Positions 14,861 to 23,328 of a stretch of 64,000 bases of DNA are shown here, one piece after another. The translations under genes and the position numbers were made by a program. The DNA lies in NCBI GenBank assembly GCA_031296115.1, contig JARLGI010000057.1:1-64000 (forward strand), written 5' to 3'. Numbering within the stretch: the stretch's first letter is position 1; each line of letters opens with the position of its first letter. Below the pieces are notes generated by a model that saw nothing but the letters and a program-made list of their open reading frames with translations, was not told where the DNA came from and made no database searches. This DNA comes from Acidobacteriota bacterium (GTDB lineage Bacteria; Acidobacteriota; Terriglobia; Terriglobales; Acidobacteriaceae).

Positions 14861-14991
14861 ATCGATACTTCCCAACTCTTCCTGCTTATGCGCCTTGCGG
14901 CGATTGAGGACGCGACGCCGGTAGAACCGCAGATCGGACCAATACCGCGGCATTCGACGCCAATATTTTTCACGAGGACGCTTGCGAACAA

Positions 14992-16110
14992 TCATTGGAT
15001 CTCTAACATCCTATCAAGTGCGACCCGCGCCCACTGTTTTACGTTATCCCTCACCTTGATTTGGTTGACCACGTTGCCATCCACCAGGCTCTCCAGCGCC
15101 CAGCATAAATGCTGTGGCGATATGCGAAACATGGTAGTACACAAACACCCGGAATCGTCGAGCGTAATGACGTGTTTATCCGGGTTCTCCTTCGCCAGGC
15201 GGTTGATGAGGTGGATCTCGGTGCCGATGGCAAATGACCTGCCCGCCGGGGCCGCTTTCACCGTTTTGATGAGATGATCGGTCGAGCCGATTCCGTCGGC
15301 CTTCTGGCAGACCTCCCAGCGGCACTCGGGATGAACGATAACCTGGATGCCGGGATGCTTTGCCCTGACCTTGTCCACGTGCTCCGGCAGAAAGCGCTGA
15401 TGCACCGAGCAATGCCCCTTCCACAGGATCACCTTGGCTTTTCTGAGCCGTTCGACGGTCTGCCCGCCTTGCAGCATGTACGGATCCCACACAACCATCT
15501 CGTCCAGCGGAATGCCGCGCGCGAATCCGGTGTTGCGGCCCAGGTGCTGGTCGGGAAGGAAAAAGATCTTTTCGTTGCGGCTGAAGCCCCAATCGAATGC
15601 ACCTTTTGCATTCGACGAGGTGCACACCAGTCCGCCGCGTTCGCCACAAAATGCCTTGATGGCCGCGGTGGAATTCATGTAGGTAATCGGCGTGATACCG
15701 GTACCGTTGTCGTCGGTAAGTCCGAGGCTGACGAACTGTTCCCAGGCGTCTTCGACTTGCGAGATCTCGGCCATGTCGGCCATGGAGCAGCCGGCGTTGA
15801 GATCGGGCAGCACGACCGCTTGTCCAGGCCGGGCCAGGATATCGGCGCTTTCTGCCATAAAATGCACGCCGCAGAAAACGATGTAACTCCCCTTGGCTTG
15901 CGCGGCCATCTGCGAGAGACGGTAGCTGTCGCCCCGGTAATCCGCGAAGCGAATGACTTCATCGCGTTGATAATGGTGTCCGAGGACTACGCACTCGCTG
16001 CCCAAGGCTTTTCTGGCGGCCGCAATACGGCCGTTCATGGAAAAATCTGGAAGTACCAGATAGTTTTCCAGCGAACACGATTCTGCTTCTCTAATGAGTG
16101 CTGTTGCCAC
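14992..16110 (-). CDS. nadA: Quinolinate synthase A
   Basis: NadA condenses iminoaspartate with dihydroxyacetone phosphate to quinolinate in de novo NAD synthesis, using an oxygen-sensitive [4Fe-4S] cluster. The 372-residue protein shows the threefold domain arrangement, with the expected cluster cysteines in CGVHFMAE (C80), VCTSSNAKG (C163) and the C-terminal GCLCTTMFRIS (C322/C324). The substrate motif GHHYQRDEV is at about 44-52. nadB and nadC are not in the window. The stop overlaps a possible start of the DUF2203 gene, suggesting one transcript nadA-DUF2203-ABC-F. Confidence 0.96.
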   Translation of the reverse strand: MATALIREAESCSLENYLVLPDFSMNGRIAAARKALGSECVVLGHHYQRDEVIRFADYRGDSYRLSQMAAQAKGSYIVFCGVHFMAESADILARPGQAVVLPDLNAGCSMADMAEISQVEDAWEQFVSLGLTDDNGTGITPITYMNSTAAIKAFCGERGGLVCTSSNAKGAFDWGFSRNEKIFFLPDQHLGRNTGFARGIPLDEMVVWDPYMLQGGQTVERLRKAKVILWKGHCSVHQRFLPEHVDKVRAKHPGIQVIVHPECRWEVCQKADGIGSTDHLIKTVKAAPAGRSFAIGTEIHLINRLAKENPDKHVITLDDSGCLCTTMFRISPQHLCWALESLVDGNVVNQIKVRDNVKQWARVALDRMLEIQ

Positions 16111-16541
16111 GTTTTGTCTCTGCCTTCAGTCCCGGCCGCGTAGCCTGATCGAAACCCACGCCCCGGAACGGGGATGTTGAAAGCTGACCGGCGGCTCCAG
16201 TAAGTCCACTACGCGATTACGCGCCCGACCTACGGGGATGTTGAAGCTGCAAGTTGACGCTCTTTACAACTCACTTCATTCGATGACCCGGAAAGCGCGT
16301 TCGTCACAAAATCGAAACTCGCGCCTCACCCGGCGCCAGCCGCAAGCGCGCGCTCTGTATAGGGAATCGAACCCGCTACTATTGTTGCGCTTTGGGCGTG
16401 TGATTGCAAGGAAATCGGTAGTTGGCAATTGGTCATTCGCAGTGGGACCCAGCGCCTTCGCGCCTGGTTGCGAGAATGCCTGGTTAACTCAACCTGGCGA
16501 CCACCAATCATCAAGCACCAACTGCCAAATGCCGATTACCA
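16111..16541. other. Repeat-containing intergenic region between nadA and moaA
   Basis: 430 bases without a credible gene. It holds a direct repeat of ACGGGGATGTTGAA (16168-16181 and 16232-16245), a 26-base imperfect inverted repeat (see separate entry) and a fragment near 16372 that looks like a tRNA T-arm but has no tRNA around it. Confidence 0.6.
16413..16537. repeat. Imperfect inverted repeat, TTGGCA-type, downstream of moaA
   Basis: The arm at 16413-16438 (starting AATCGGTAGTTGGCAATTGG) and the reverse complement of 16512-16537 (starting AATCGGCATTTGGCAGTTGG) agree at 20 of 26 positions. The internal TTGGCA/AATTGG pattern recalls short-period, decayed intergenic repeats. No open reading frame lies between the arms. 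Confidence 0.6.
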
Positions 16542-17531
16542 CTACCCCCCGATATGCACCATGGTGCGCGAGGCAGGGATGAAGCCAGCTTCGCCGATGT
16601 GGTGACGCTCTTCCTTCTGATCGACGGCGCGCTGAATGAACGCAATCATCTCTTCGTCGCTGGCGCCATTGAGCATTAGGGCTGCCAGGTCGTGTTCACG
16701 TACAGAGAACAGGCAGGTGCGGATCTTGCCGTCAGAGGTAACGCGGATGCGGCTGCAGTGTCCGCAAAACGGCTGCGACACCGGAGCGATGATGCCAATC
16801 TCCCCGACGCCGTCCTCGAAGCGATAACGTCGCGCGGTCTCACTGCGGCTGTGCTCCACTTCCCTCAGGGGCATAAACGCGGCCATGCGGCGCACGATCT
16901 CGTCCAGCGTGATCACGATCTCGGGCGTCCACACGCGGTCTTCTTCCAGCGGCATGAACTCGATGAAGCGAACGATGGCACCTTCCTCGCGCGCGAACAC
17001 GCCGAAGGGTATGATCTGGTCGTCGTTGAAGCCGCGCAGCAGCACGCAGTTGACTTTGACGGGATGCAGGCCGGCCCGCTGCGCCGCCCGAATTCCGGCC
17101 AGCACACGCTCATAGCCGTTGGGCACACGCGTGATGCGCGCGAAGTGCTCAGGGTCTACCGCATCCATGGAGACGGTCACGCGCGTCAGCCCGGCATCGG
17201 CTAGCGGCTGCGCCAGTTCGGCCAGCAGGTGCCCGTTGGTGGTGATAGCGATGTCGAGCGGCCGCCCCTCCAGTGTTCGCATCCCGCCTAACTCGCGCAC
17301 CATTTCGACGAGACCCTTGCGCAGCAGCGGCTCGCCGCCCGTGAGTCGCACCTTGGTGATGCCGAGCTCAACGAAAATGCGCGCGATGCGCAGATATTCG
17401 GCGATATCCATCTCGGAAAACTGCGGCCCATCATTGCCTGAACGGCAATAGACGCACTTGTAGTTGCAGCGATCGGTGATGGAGATCCGCAGGTCGCTAA
17501 TGCGCCGCCCGAATTTGTCAGTGAGATGCAT
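16542..17531 (-). CDS. moaA: GTP 3',8-cyclase (molybdenum cofactor biosynthesis protein A)
   Basis: Radical-SAM enzyme that starts molybdenum cofactor synthesis by converting GTP to 3',8-cyclo-GTP, acting with MoaC. The N-terminal SAM cluster motif is CNYKCVYC (C22, C26, C29), followed by LTGGEPLLR; the second, substrate-side cluster uses C256, C259 and C273 (CGHC and RTC). The protein is 329 residues and ends in Gly-Gly (HIGG), the conserved MoaA tail that reaches into the active site. No other moa/moe gene is adjacent. The upstream 390 bases contain a GGCGGCC/GGCCGCC hairpin but no recognised Moco riboswitch. Confidence 0.96.
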   Translation of the reverse strand: MHLTDKFGRRISDLRISITDRCNYKCVYCRSGNDGPQFSEMDIAEYLRIARIFVELGITKVRLTGGEPLLRKGLVEMVRELGGMRTLEGRPLDIAITTNGHLLAELAQPLADAGLTRVTVSMDAVDPEHFARITRVPNGYERVLAGIRAAQRAGLHPVKVNCVLLRGFNDDQIIPFGVFAREEGAIVRFIEFMPLEEDRVWTPEIVITLDEIVRRMAAFMPLREVEHSRSETARRYRFEDGVGEIGIIAPVSQPFCGHCSRIRVTSDGKIRTCLFSVREHDLAALMLNGASDEEMIAFIQRAVDQKEERHHIGEAGFIPASRTMVHIGG

Positions 17532-17922
17532 GCGGAACGCTGTTCGCTCTTCGCGACTCGCTATTGACCGTTGGTCATCAGCGACTCATGCCTGTCATCG
17601 CGGAGGCGGCCCGCTGTTGGCCGCCGGAGTCGAAGGACCCCTATTGCCCCCACGAACCATGCTTCAGCCCATCGGCTACTTAATTTGTGCGGGGGAAGGA
17701 GGCGTGACGGCGCGCGCGAGGGCACGCGGCGCGCTAATCGTCTCCTTTCCAAGCACGGGAGGCGTGGACGTTTCCCTCCACACCCTCGGTCCCGCAGCTA
17801 CACCGCGGAACACCGCCGCCGCAGCCATCGGTAAGCCCATTAGGCTGCGGAGGTCGGAAACAGTATTCCTGATTATAGATGACCGTCGGTTGAAAGGCCG
17901 CAAGCTTGAGAGCAGTTTTCCG
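17532..17922. other. Non-coding gap with a GC-rich hairpin upstream of moaA
   Basis: About 390 bases without a supportable gene. A 7-bp hairpin, GGCGGCC (17605-17611) and GGCCGCC (17619-17625), is flanked by GACTC/GAGTC sequences. The stretch 17540-17590 has the TTCGCT/GACTCGCT character of decayed intergenic repeats. Confidence 0.5.
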
Positions 17923-19638
17923 CTACATGCCTTCGTAATTCGGGCCGCCGCCGCCCTCGGGCGGCACCCAGGTGATGACCTCGTACGGATCCATGATGTC
18001 GCAGGTCTTGCAATGCACGCAGTTGGACGGGTTCAGGTGAATTTGCAAGCCACTCGGCGTGTCCGTCGCCTCCACCATCTCATACACGTTGGCCGGGCAG
18101 AAATTCTTGCAGGGATTACCGAACTCCTTCACGCAGCGTTCGTTGCAGATGTCGGTATCGTGGATGACCAGGTGCGCTGGCTGATCTTCTTCGTGCTTGG
18201 TGCCCGAGTAATAGAGGTCAGTCAGCTTGTCGAAGGTCAGCTTGCCATCGCCTTTTGCCGGACCGATGATACGCGCCTCAGCCCCGCCATCGGCTGGCAG
18301 CTGGTTGAGATGCTTCATGCGCAGGTGACCCGCTTTGTTGGGATAGTGCTCGTGCAGGCCGCGTCCGCTGGTGAATTGCTGAATCCCAGCGTTTATCATG
18401 CCGGAAACAAAGCCATGCTCGAAGCCCTGATGGAAGTTGCGCACCGGCCATAGCTCAGTCTTGATCCAGCTCTCCTCGACCCGATCCTGGAAGCTTTCCA
18501 GCACCGGAAGTGAGAAATCGTTCTTGGCCATTGCCTCGAAGGCGGTCTCGGCTGCCAGCATGCCACTCTTGATGGCGAGATGAATGCCCTTCAGCCTCTG
18601 AGAATTCAGGAAGCCGGCGGAATCGCCCAGGATCATCCAGCCGTCGCCGGCCAGCGGCGGCACGCACCACCAGCCGCCGTACGGCAGTGACTTCGCGCCG
18701 TAGCGCACCATCTTGCCGCCCTCCAACAACTTGGCGATGAAGGGGTGCTTCTTGAACTCCTGCAGAACGTGTTGGGGATCAATTCGCGGATCCGGATAGT
18801 CGAGTCCGGTGACGAAGCCAAGCGACGCTGTGTTGTCTTTTGCTCCGTAGATCCAGGCGCCGCCGTACTCGTTGAAGCTCAGCGGATAGCCCATAGTGTA
18901 GATGACTTCGCCCGGCGCGATACGCCCGGCGGGGAGTTCCCAGAGTTCTTTCACGCCAACGCCGTAGGTTTGAGGATTTCTTTCCCGGTCGAGCTGAAAG
19001 CGGCCAACCAGCTGCTTGGTCAGCGAGCCGCGTGTGCCTTCGGCGAGGATGACGACCTTGGCCTTCAGATCGTAGCCCGGCTCGAAGTTCGACTTCTGCT
19101 CACCGCTCTTGTCCACCCCTTTGTCGTCGGTGCGAACACCCACCACACGGCCAGTCTCAAAGATAAGCTCGGAGCCGGCAAAGCCGGTGAACACCGTGAT
19201 CCCTGCCTCCTCCACCTTGCTGCCCAGCCACTTCACGAACTTGTTGATCGAAATGACGTAGTTGCCGTGGTCGCGCATGGGGGGCGGCGTGACGGGGAAT
19301 TTGAACTTGCCGGTACGCGTCAGGTAGTAAACGGACTCCTTAATAACGGCCGCGTCGAGCGGTGCCTCCTTCTCGAAGTCCGGCAGCAGCTCGCGCATGG
19401 AACGCGGATCCAGCAGGGCGCCGGAGAGACAATGCGCTCCTATTTCACGCGCCTTCTCCAGCAGGTAGATATTTTCCTTGCTCAGTGGCGCGTCGGGATG
19501 CTTCGCGTTGTGCTCGTCGATAAGCTGCGACAGACGCAGGGCGCAGGCCATGCCTGCCGGGCCCCCGCCGACGATGACTACGTCGGCCTCCATGGCCGGA
19601 CGTTCCACGCCCGTAAGTGGCTTACGAAAGACGATCAT
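17923..19638 (-). CDS. Electron transfer flavoprotein-ubiquinone oxidoreductase (ETF-QO)
   Basis: Membrane-associated flavoprotein that passes electrons from reduced ETF to the quinone pool. The 571-residue protein begins with an FAD-binding Rossmann motif (VVIVGGGPAGMACALRL, glycines at about 24-29) and ends in a ferredoxin-like domain with the cysteines of the [4Fe-4S] cluster (CVKEFGNPCKNFCP and NCVHCKTCDIMDP). No transmembrane helix is expected; binding is monotopic. It follows etfA, separated by an intrinsic terminator at 19769-19795, so it may have its own promoter in the ~130 bases downstream of that. Together with etfA and etfB it gives a complete route for acyl-CoA dehydrogenase electrons; no dehydrogenase is encoded nearby. 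Confidence 0.95.
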   Translation of the reverse strand: MIVFRKPLTGVERPAMEADVVIVGGGPAGMACALRLSQLIDEHNAKHPDAPLSKENIYLLEKAREIGAHCLSGALLDPRSMRELLPDFEKEAPLDAAVIKESVYYLTRTGKFKFPVTPPPMRDHGNYVISINKFVKWLGSKVEEAGITVFTGFAGSELIFETGRVVGVRTDDKGVDKSGEQKSNFEPGYDLKAKVVILAEGTRGSLTKQLVGRFQLDRERNPQTYGVGVKELWELPAGRIAPGEVIYTMGYPLSFNEYGGAWIYGAKDNTASLGFVTGLDYPDPRIDPQHVLQEFKKHPFIAKLLEGGKMVRYGAKSLPYGGWWCVPPLAGDGWMILGDSAGFLNSQRLKGIHLAIKSGMLAAETAFEAMAKNDFSLPVLESFQDRVEESWIKTELWPVRNFHQGFEHGFVSGMINAGIQQFTSGRGLHEHYPNKAGHLRMKHLNQLPADGGAEARIIGPAKGDGKLTFDKLTDLYYSGTKHEEDQPAHLVIHDTDICNERCVKEFGNPCKNFCPANVYEMVEATDTPSGLQIHLNPSNCVHCKTCDIMDPYEVITWVPPEGGGGPNYEGM

Positions 19639-19768
19639 CGTGCCTTTCCAATAATGGGACCATCGCGCCGGAACTCTCGCAAACCGACATTGTCAAAAGT
19701 CAGACTGAAGAAACCCTTAAGTTGGTATTGAGACGGTACTAATTCTGAGCTTTCCAGAGCTTTTATGC

Positions 19769-19795
19769 AAAAAAAATGGCGCAGTTCATGCGCCA
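19769..19795 (-). terminator. Intrinsic terminator after etfA
   Basis: On the minus strand a 7-bp stem (TGGCGCA/TGCGCCA, 19795-19777) is followed by eight U residues (A run at 19769-19776). It lies about 40 bases past the etfA stop. Confidence 0.85.
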
Positions 19796-19835
19796 CTCTA
19801 CTGTTGAGCAAGAACCTCGTTGCCTTGAAGCCTTC

Positions 19836-20828
19836 TTACGCGCCCTTCGCTTTCTTCACCTCTTCAATTAGCGGCGGCACGATGTCGAACAGATTGCCGA
19901 CTACTGCCACGTCGGCGATCTCGAAGATAGGCGCTTCCCCATCCTTGTTAACCGCAATGATGGTGCGCGCTCCTTTCATGCCGACCACATGCTGAATGGC
20001 GCCGCTGATACCGAGCGCCAGGTAAAGCTTAGGCGCAACCGTCTGGCCCGACGAGCCGACTTGGCGGTCCATAGGCAGCCAGCCAGAATCGCAGATGGGA
20101 CGGGAGGCGGCAATCTCGCCGCCCAGGGCGTCCGCCAGTTGCTTGGCCAGATCGATGTTTTTCTGCTCCTTGATGCCGCGGCCTACGGCCACAATGATCT
20201 CGGCCTGGGTGAGGTCCACCGCCTGTTTGGCTTCTTTGAATGGCGCTTCTGGCTTATTGCGCACGGCGCCATCGGGTACGTCGACAGTGACGGTCTCCAC
20301 TGGAGCTGCGCTGCTGCCTGCCTCGACCTGGTCGCCCCGGAAGGCGCCATTCTGAAACGTAGCGAAATAAGGAGGCTCGCCGACGAACGAGACGTCGGCG
20401 GCGAACTTACCCTGGAACATCTGGCGGGTGAACAGCAGCTTGCCGCCCTCGTATTTGTAGCCGATGGCGTCGCTGATGAGCGCCCGGTTGAGCGCCGTCG
20501 CCAGTTTGGGCGCGAAGTCGCGCACCTGGTAGGTGTGCGGCATCAGCACCAGGCGAGGCTGCTTCTGCTCAATGAACTGCCTGAGCGCAGCCACAAAGCC
20601 ATCCGGCGTGTAAGGCTCCAGCTTGACCGATTCAAGGTCGTAGACCTTGGCGACTCTTTTCGCTGCCAGCTCACTCGCGATATCGCCGACGCCGCTGCCC
20701 ACCACGGCCGCTTCCAGCGTCCAGCCTGTCTGGTTCGCGATAGCCTGTGCTCCGGCGAGAGTTTCCCCGGAGACGCGGTTCAACTTGCCTTCCCGCTGCT
20801 CCACTACGACCAGGATCGTATCTGCCAT
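19836..20828 (-). CDS. etfA: Electron transfer flavoprotein alpha subunit
   Basis: FAD-carrying alpha subunit of the ETF heterodimer, which accepts electrons from acyl-CoA and other dehydrogenases. The N-terminal domain opens with ADTILVVVEQREGKLNRV; the C-terminal FAD-binding domain has the diagnostic LALGISGAIQHVVGMKGA, then INKDGEAPIFEIAD-type sequence and VVGNLFDIVPPL. ATG 20828 (MADTILVV) fits the family start and gives 330 residues; ATG 20852 (MAKKNGPKMADT) is also possible. Neither has a strong Shine-Dalgarno. It is separated from etfB by a small membrane-protein gene, which is unusual because the subunit genes are normally adjacent. Confidence 0.95.
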   Translation of the reverse strand: MADTILVVVEQREGKLNRVSGETLAGAQAIANQTGWTLEAAVVGSGVGDIASELAAKRVAKVYDLESVKLEPYTPDGFVAALRQFIEQKQPRLVLMPHTYQVRDFAPKLATALNRALISDAIGYKYEGGKLLFTRQMFQGKFAADVSFVGEPPYFATFQNGAFRGDQVEAGSSAAPVETVTVDVPDGAVRNKPEAPFKEAKQAVDLTQAEIIVAVGRGIKEQKNIDLAKQLADALGGEIAASRPICDSGWLPMDRQVGSSGQTVAPKLYLALGISGAIQHVVGMKGARTIIAVNKDGEAPIFEIADVAVVGNLFDIVPPLIEEVKKAKGA

Positions 20829-20937
20829 TTTGGGTCCGTTCTTCTTTGCCATATCTGAAACCGACCAACGCAATCGTCGGGTTCCGATTCGGCCGTGATG
20901 AAAAGATGAATTCTGTTTAAGACCTAACGCGAAGCCG

Positions 20938-21147
20938 TTAACGGTTTCGTGCCCGTGCGCGGGCGCCGACGATGTTCAGCACCAAACCCACTACCACCAG
21001 TATCCCGGCCACAACTTCGAACCGAATCTCGCCGAGTTTCCTGGCTGCCGGGTGAAAAAACATCACCAGCATTGCGAACAGCACCAGCACCCAGCCGATA
21101 ATCATCATGGCTGAGCCCGTTTCACGCTTTTCTTCTGACGATGCCAT
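20938..21147 (-). CDS. Small two-helix membrane protein between etfB and etfA
   Basis: A 69-residue protein with two predicted membrane helices (MMIIGWVLVLFAMLVMFF and FEVVAGILVVVGLVLNIVG) joined by a short loop and ending in a very basic tail (ARARARNR). ATG 21147 is supported by GGAGG 5 bases upstream. No family is recognised. Its position between the two ETF subunit genes on the same strand suggests co-expression, but a functional link is only inference. Confidence 0.7.
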   Translation of the reverse strand: MASSEEKRETGSAMMIIGWVLVLFAMLVMFFHPAARKLGEIRFEVVAGILVVVGLVLNIVGARARARNR

Positions 21148-21236
21148 AGCCACCTCCTGCCTGCCGTAGCAGGCTTGTGTGCTGCGACTCGCCCACCCTT
21201 AAGGCTATCCCGCCGTCATAGCCGCTTTCACATTGC

Positions 21237-22007
21237 CTAGATTACCCGCATTTCGTTACGCAGCTTGTCCACCAGCTTCTTGGCGATTTCTGCCGGAGGA
21301 CCTTCCAAGATCTCGGTCTTCTTGGTCTTCTGCGGGACGTACAGCTTCTCAATCTTCTGTAGGTTGCCGCTCAGCGCCGAAGAGACTTCCTCGAACGCGA
21401 CCTTCTTGAGGGGCTTGTTCTTCGCTTGCTTGATGCCGATCAGCGTTGCGTACCGCAGCTTGTTGATGCCCGACTGGATGGTGAGGACCGCCGGCAGCGG
21501 CATGTCAACAAACTGAAAGAAGCCGGCCTCGAGCTCGCGCTTGACCCGGATGCCGCCATCGCTTTTTTCGATTTGCATGATGATTGTGGCGTGGGGCGAG
21601 CCCAGCAGCTCTGCCAGGATTACGCCGGTCTGGGCAAAGCCGTAGTCGTCCGACTGCAGGCCCGTGAAGATGAGGTCGAACCGCTCATCTTTGATCGCAG
21701 CCGCAAAGGCTTTCGCGGTGTTGAAAGCGTCGAGCGTGACGAAACTGTCACCTTCGAGATGAATGGCGCGGTCGGCGCCCTTGGCCAGCGCTTCGCGCAA
21801 GACCTGCTGCGCCCGTGCCGGGCCGCTGGTGATGACCACAACTTCGCCGCCGTGCTTTCCCTTCTGGCGCAGCGCCTCTTCCAACGCGTAAGCGTCGGGC
21901 TCATTGACTTCGTAGGAAACGTCTTCGCGAATCCACGTGCCGCTCTCGTTGAGCTTGAGCGGCGCATCCTTCTGCGGAACCTGCTTCATGCAGACCAGGA
22001 TTTTCAC
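21237..22007 (-). CDS. etfB: Electron transfer flavoprotein beta subunit
   Basis: Beta subunit of ETF, contributing the AMP-binding site and docking loop for partner dehydrogenases. The opening KILVCMKQVPQKDAPLKL and the block GLQSDDYGFAQTGVILAELLG are diagnostic, and the C-terminal recognition region is present. The start is taken as GTG 22007 because GGGGAG lies 6 bases upstream; the frame remains open to 22037 without conserved residues. A TATACT sequence on the minus strand about 55-60 bases upstream could be the -10 of the etf promoter, but no matching -35 was found. Confidence 0.95.
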   Translation of the reverse strand: MKILVCMKQVPQKDAPLKLNESGTWIREDVSYEVNEPDAYALEEALRQKGKHGGEVVVITSGPARAQQVLREALAKGADRAIHLEGDSFVTLDAFNTAKAFAAAIKDERFDLIFTGLQSDDYGFAQTGVILAELLGSPHATIIMQIEKSDGGIRVKRELEAGFFQFVDMPLPAVLTIQSGINKLRYATLIGIKQAKNKPLKKVAFEEVSSALSGNLQKIEKLYVPQKTKKTEILEGPPAEIAKKLVDKLRNEMRVI

Positions 22008-22196
22008 AGAGCACTCCCCATGTTTCCCTGACTGCAATCAACACCTGTGGGGAAACGAGCAAGTATAAATGAGTGGAGTGAGGATAGGGAAACGCTGCTC
22101 TTATCCGCATTCCAAAATGGGAAAGTGGAGTCGGAGGTTTGACTGAGAGTCGAACTCCAGGTGCGCATTTCAGCGAAAACAGCGCACCTAAATCGC

Positions 22197-23237
22197 TCAG
22201 GAGTCCGCGCGCTCTCCGGCCAGCAGCTTCTTCTTCCTTTCAATTCCCCAGCGGTATCCGGCCAGGTCTCCGCCGCCGCGAATGACGCGGTGGCAGGGCA
22301 CCGCCAGCGCCACCGGGTTGAACGCACAGGCGCGGGCCACGGCGCGGACCGCCTTGGGGTCGCCGATCTCACGCGCGATTTCGGTATAGCTACGAGTCTC
22401 GCCGCGCGGAATCTGGCGCAACGCATCCCAGACCTTCTTCTGGAACGCAGTAGCGCGCACGTCGAGCGGTAAGTCGATGGTCGTCTTCTCGCCGCGAAGA
22501 CTGGCGACCAATGGCTCGACATACTGGCGGATGGCTGCCTCATCGCGATGCAGTTCGGCGGCGTGGAACTCCTGCCGCAGATCGCGCTCCAACTCAATTG
22601 CGCTATCGCCGAAGCGGACAGCACACAGGCCCCGCTCGGTTGCCGCAACCAGCATGAGTCCCAACGGCGATGGCACGACGGCGAACGTGATGGTTGCACC
22701 TGCCCCGCCGCGGCGATAGGTCCCGGGCGTCATGCCTAGTTGTTGGGTGGCAGTCTCATAGAGCCGGCTGGGCGAGCCAAAACCTGCTTCATACAATGCG
22801 GTCGTCACGTCTTCTCCTTTGCGCAGTTCGCGCTTGACCTGCTGCATGCGGCGTGCCGATTGATACTCGCGCGGGCTCAGGCCGGTTGCGCGTTTGAACA
22901 GCCGTTGCAGATGAAAGGGGCTTAGCCCAACCTGCTTACTCAGTTGTGCCAGGGTGACCACTCCCTCCGCGCTGTCCAGCAATTGCCGGGCGCTATACAC
23001 GTACTGCGCCTGCTCGGAAATCTGCGTCGGCTTGCAGCGGAGGCAGGCCCGGTACCCGGCGCGTTCCGCCTCATGCGGACCAGCAAAGAACTCAACCGAA
23101 TCGCGGCGCGGCCGGCGGCTCGGACAGGACGGCCGGCAGAAGATCCCCGTGGTGCGCACTGCGAACACAAAGCGCCCATCCTGCCGGGCATCGCGGGCCA
23201 GCACTTGTTGCCATTGGTTCTGAAGTTCGGTTTGCAT
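22197..23237 (-). CDS. ada: Ada: methylphosphotriester/O6-methylguanine DNA methyltransferase and AraC-type regulator
   Basis: Bifunctional DNA-alkylation repair protein and transcription factor of 346 residues. The N-terminal Ada zinc domain has cysteines C34, C38, C65 and C68 (GIFCRPSC and CLRCKP); C34 is the expected methyl acceptor from phosphotriesters. An AraC-type helix-turn-helix follows (about 85-165, LSKQVGLSPFHLQRLFKR). The C-terminal O6-alkylguanine transferase domain has the active-site PCHRV, with the acceptor Cys at about 315. The MQTELQ start is preferred because upstream residues are unconserved and would overlap the neighbouring gene. Known Ada proteins activate their own promoter after self-methylation; no Ada box was identified here. 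Confidence 0.95.
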   Translation of the reverse strand: MQTELQNQWQQVLARDARQDGRFVFAVRTTGIFCRPSCPSRRPRRDSVEFFAGPHEAERAGYRACLRCKPTQISEQAQYVYSARQLLDSAEGVVTLAQLSKQVGLSPFHLQRLFKRATGLSPREYQSARRMQQVKRELRKGEDVTTALYEAGFGSPSRLYETATQQLGMTPGTYRRGGAGATITFAVVPSPLGLMLVAATERGLCAVRFGDSAIELERDLRQEFHAAELHRDEAAIRQYVEPLVASLRGEKTTIDLPLDVRATAFQKKVWDALRQIPRGETRSYTEIAREIGDPKAVRAVARACAFNPVALAVPCHRVIRGGGDLAGYRWGIERKKKLLAGERADS

Positions 23238-23328
23238 GTTCACAGGGTAAGACGCTTCCGCTGGCGGAGCTATCCGGCTCTTGCGGGCAAAGCGTTTCTG
23301 TGGAGGGTTGCGGACGACCGCCTTCGGA

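Noticed and set aside
16365-16395. Sequence resembling a tRNA T-arm on the minus strand (GGGTTCGATTCCC)
   Set aside because: The T-stem pairs over only three bases, no CCA or discriminator follows at the right distance, and no anticodon or D-arm could be found upstream.
17464-18453. Long plus-strand frame across the moaA-ETF-QO gap
   Set aside because: It overlaps both flanking genes in antisense and its product looks like reverse-strand codon noise rather than a protein.
22125-22170. Another T-arm-like string (GAGTTCGACTC) downstream of ada
   Set aside because: No acceptor stem pairing and no anticodon arm; it is a short chance match.
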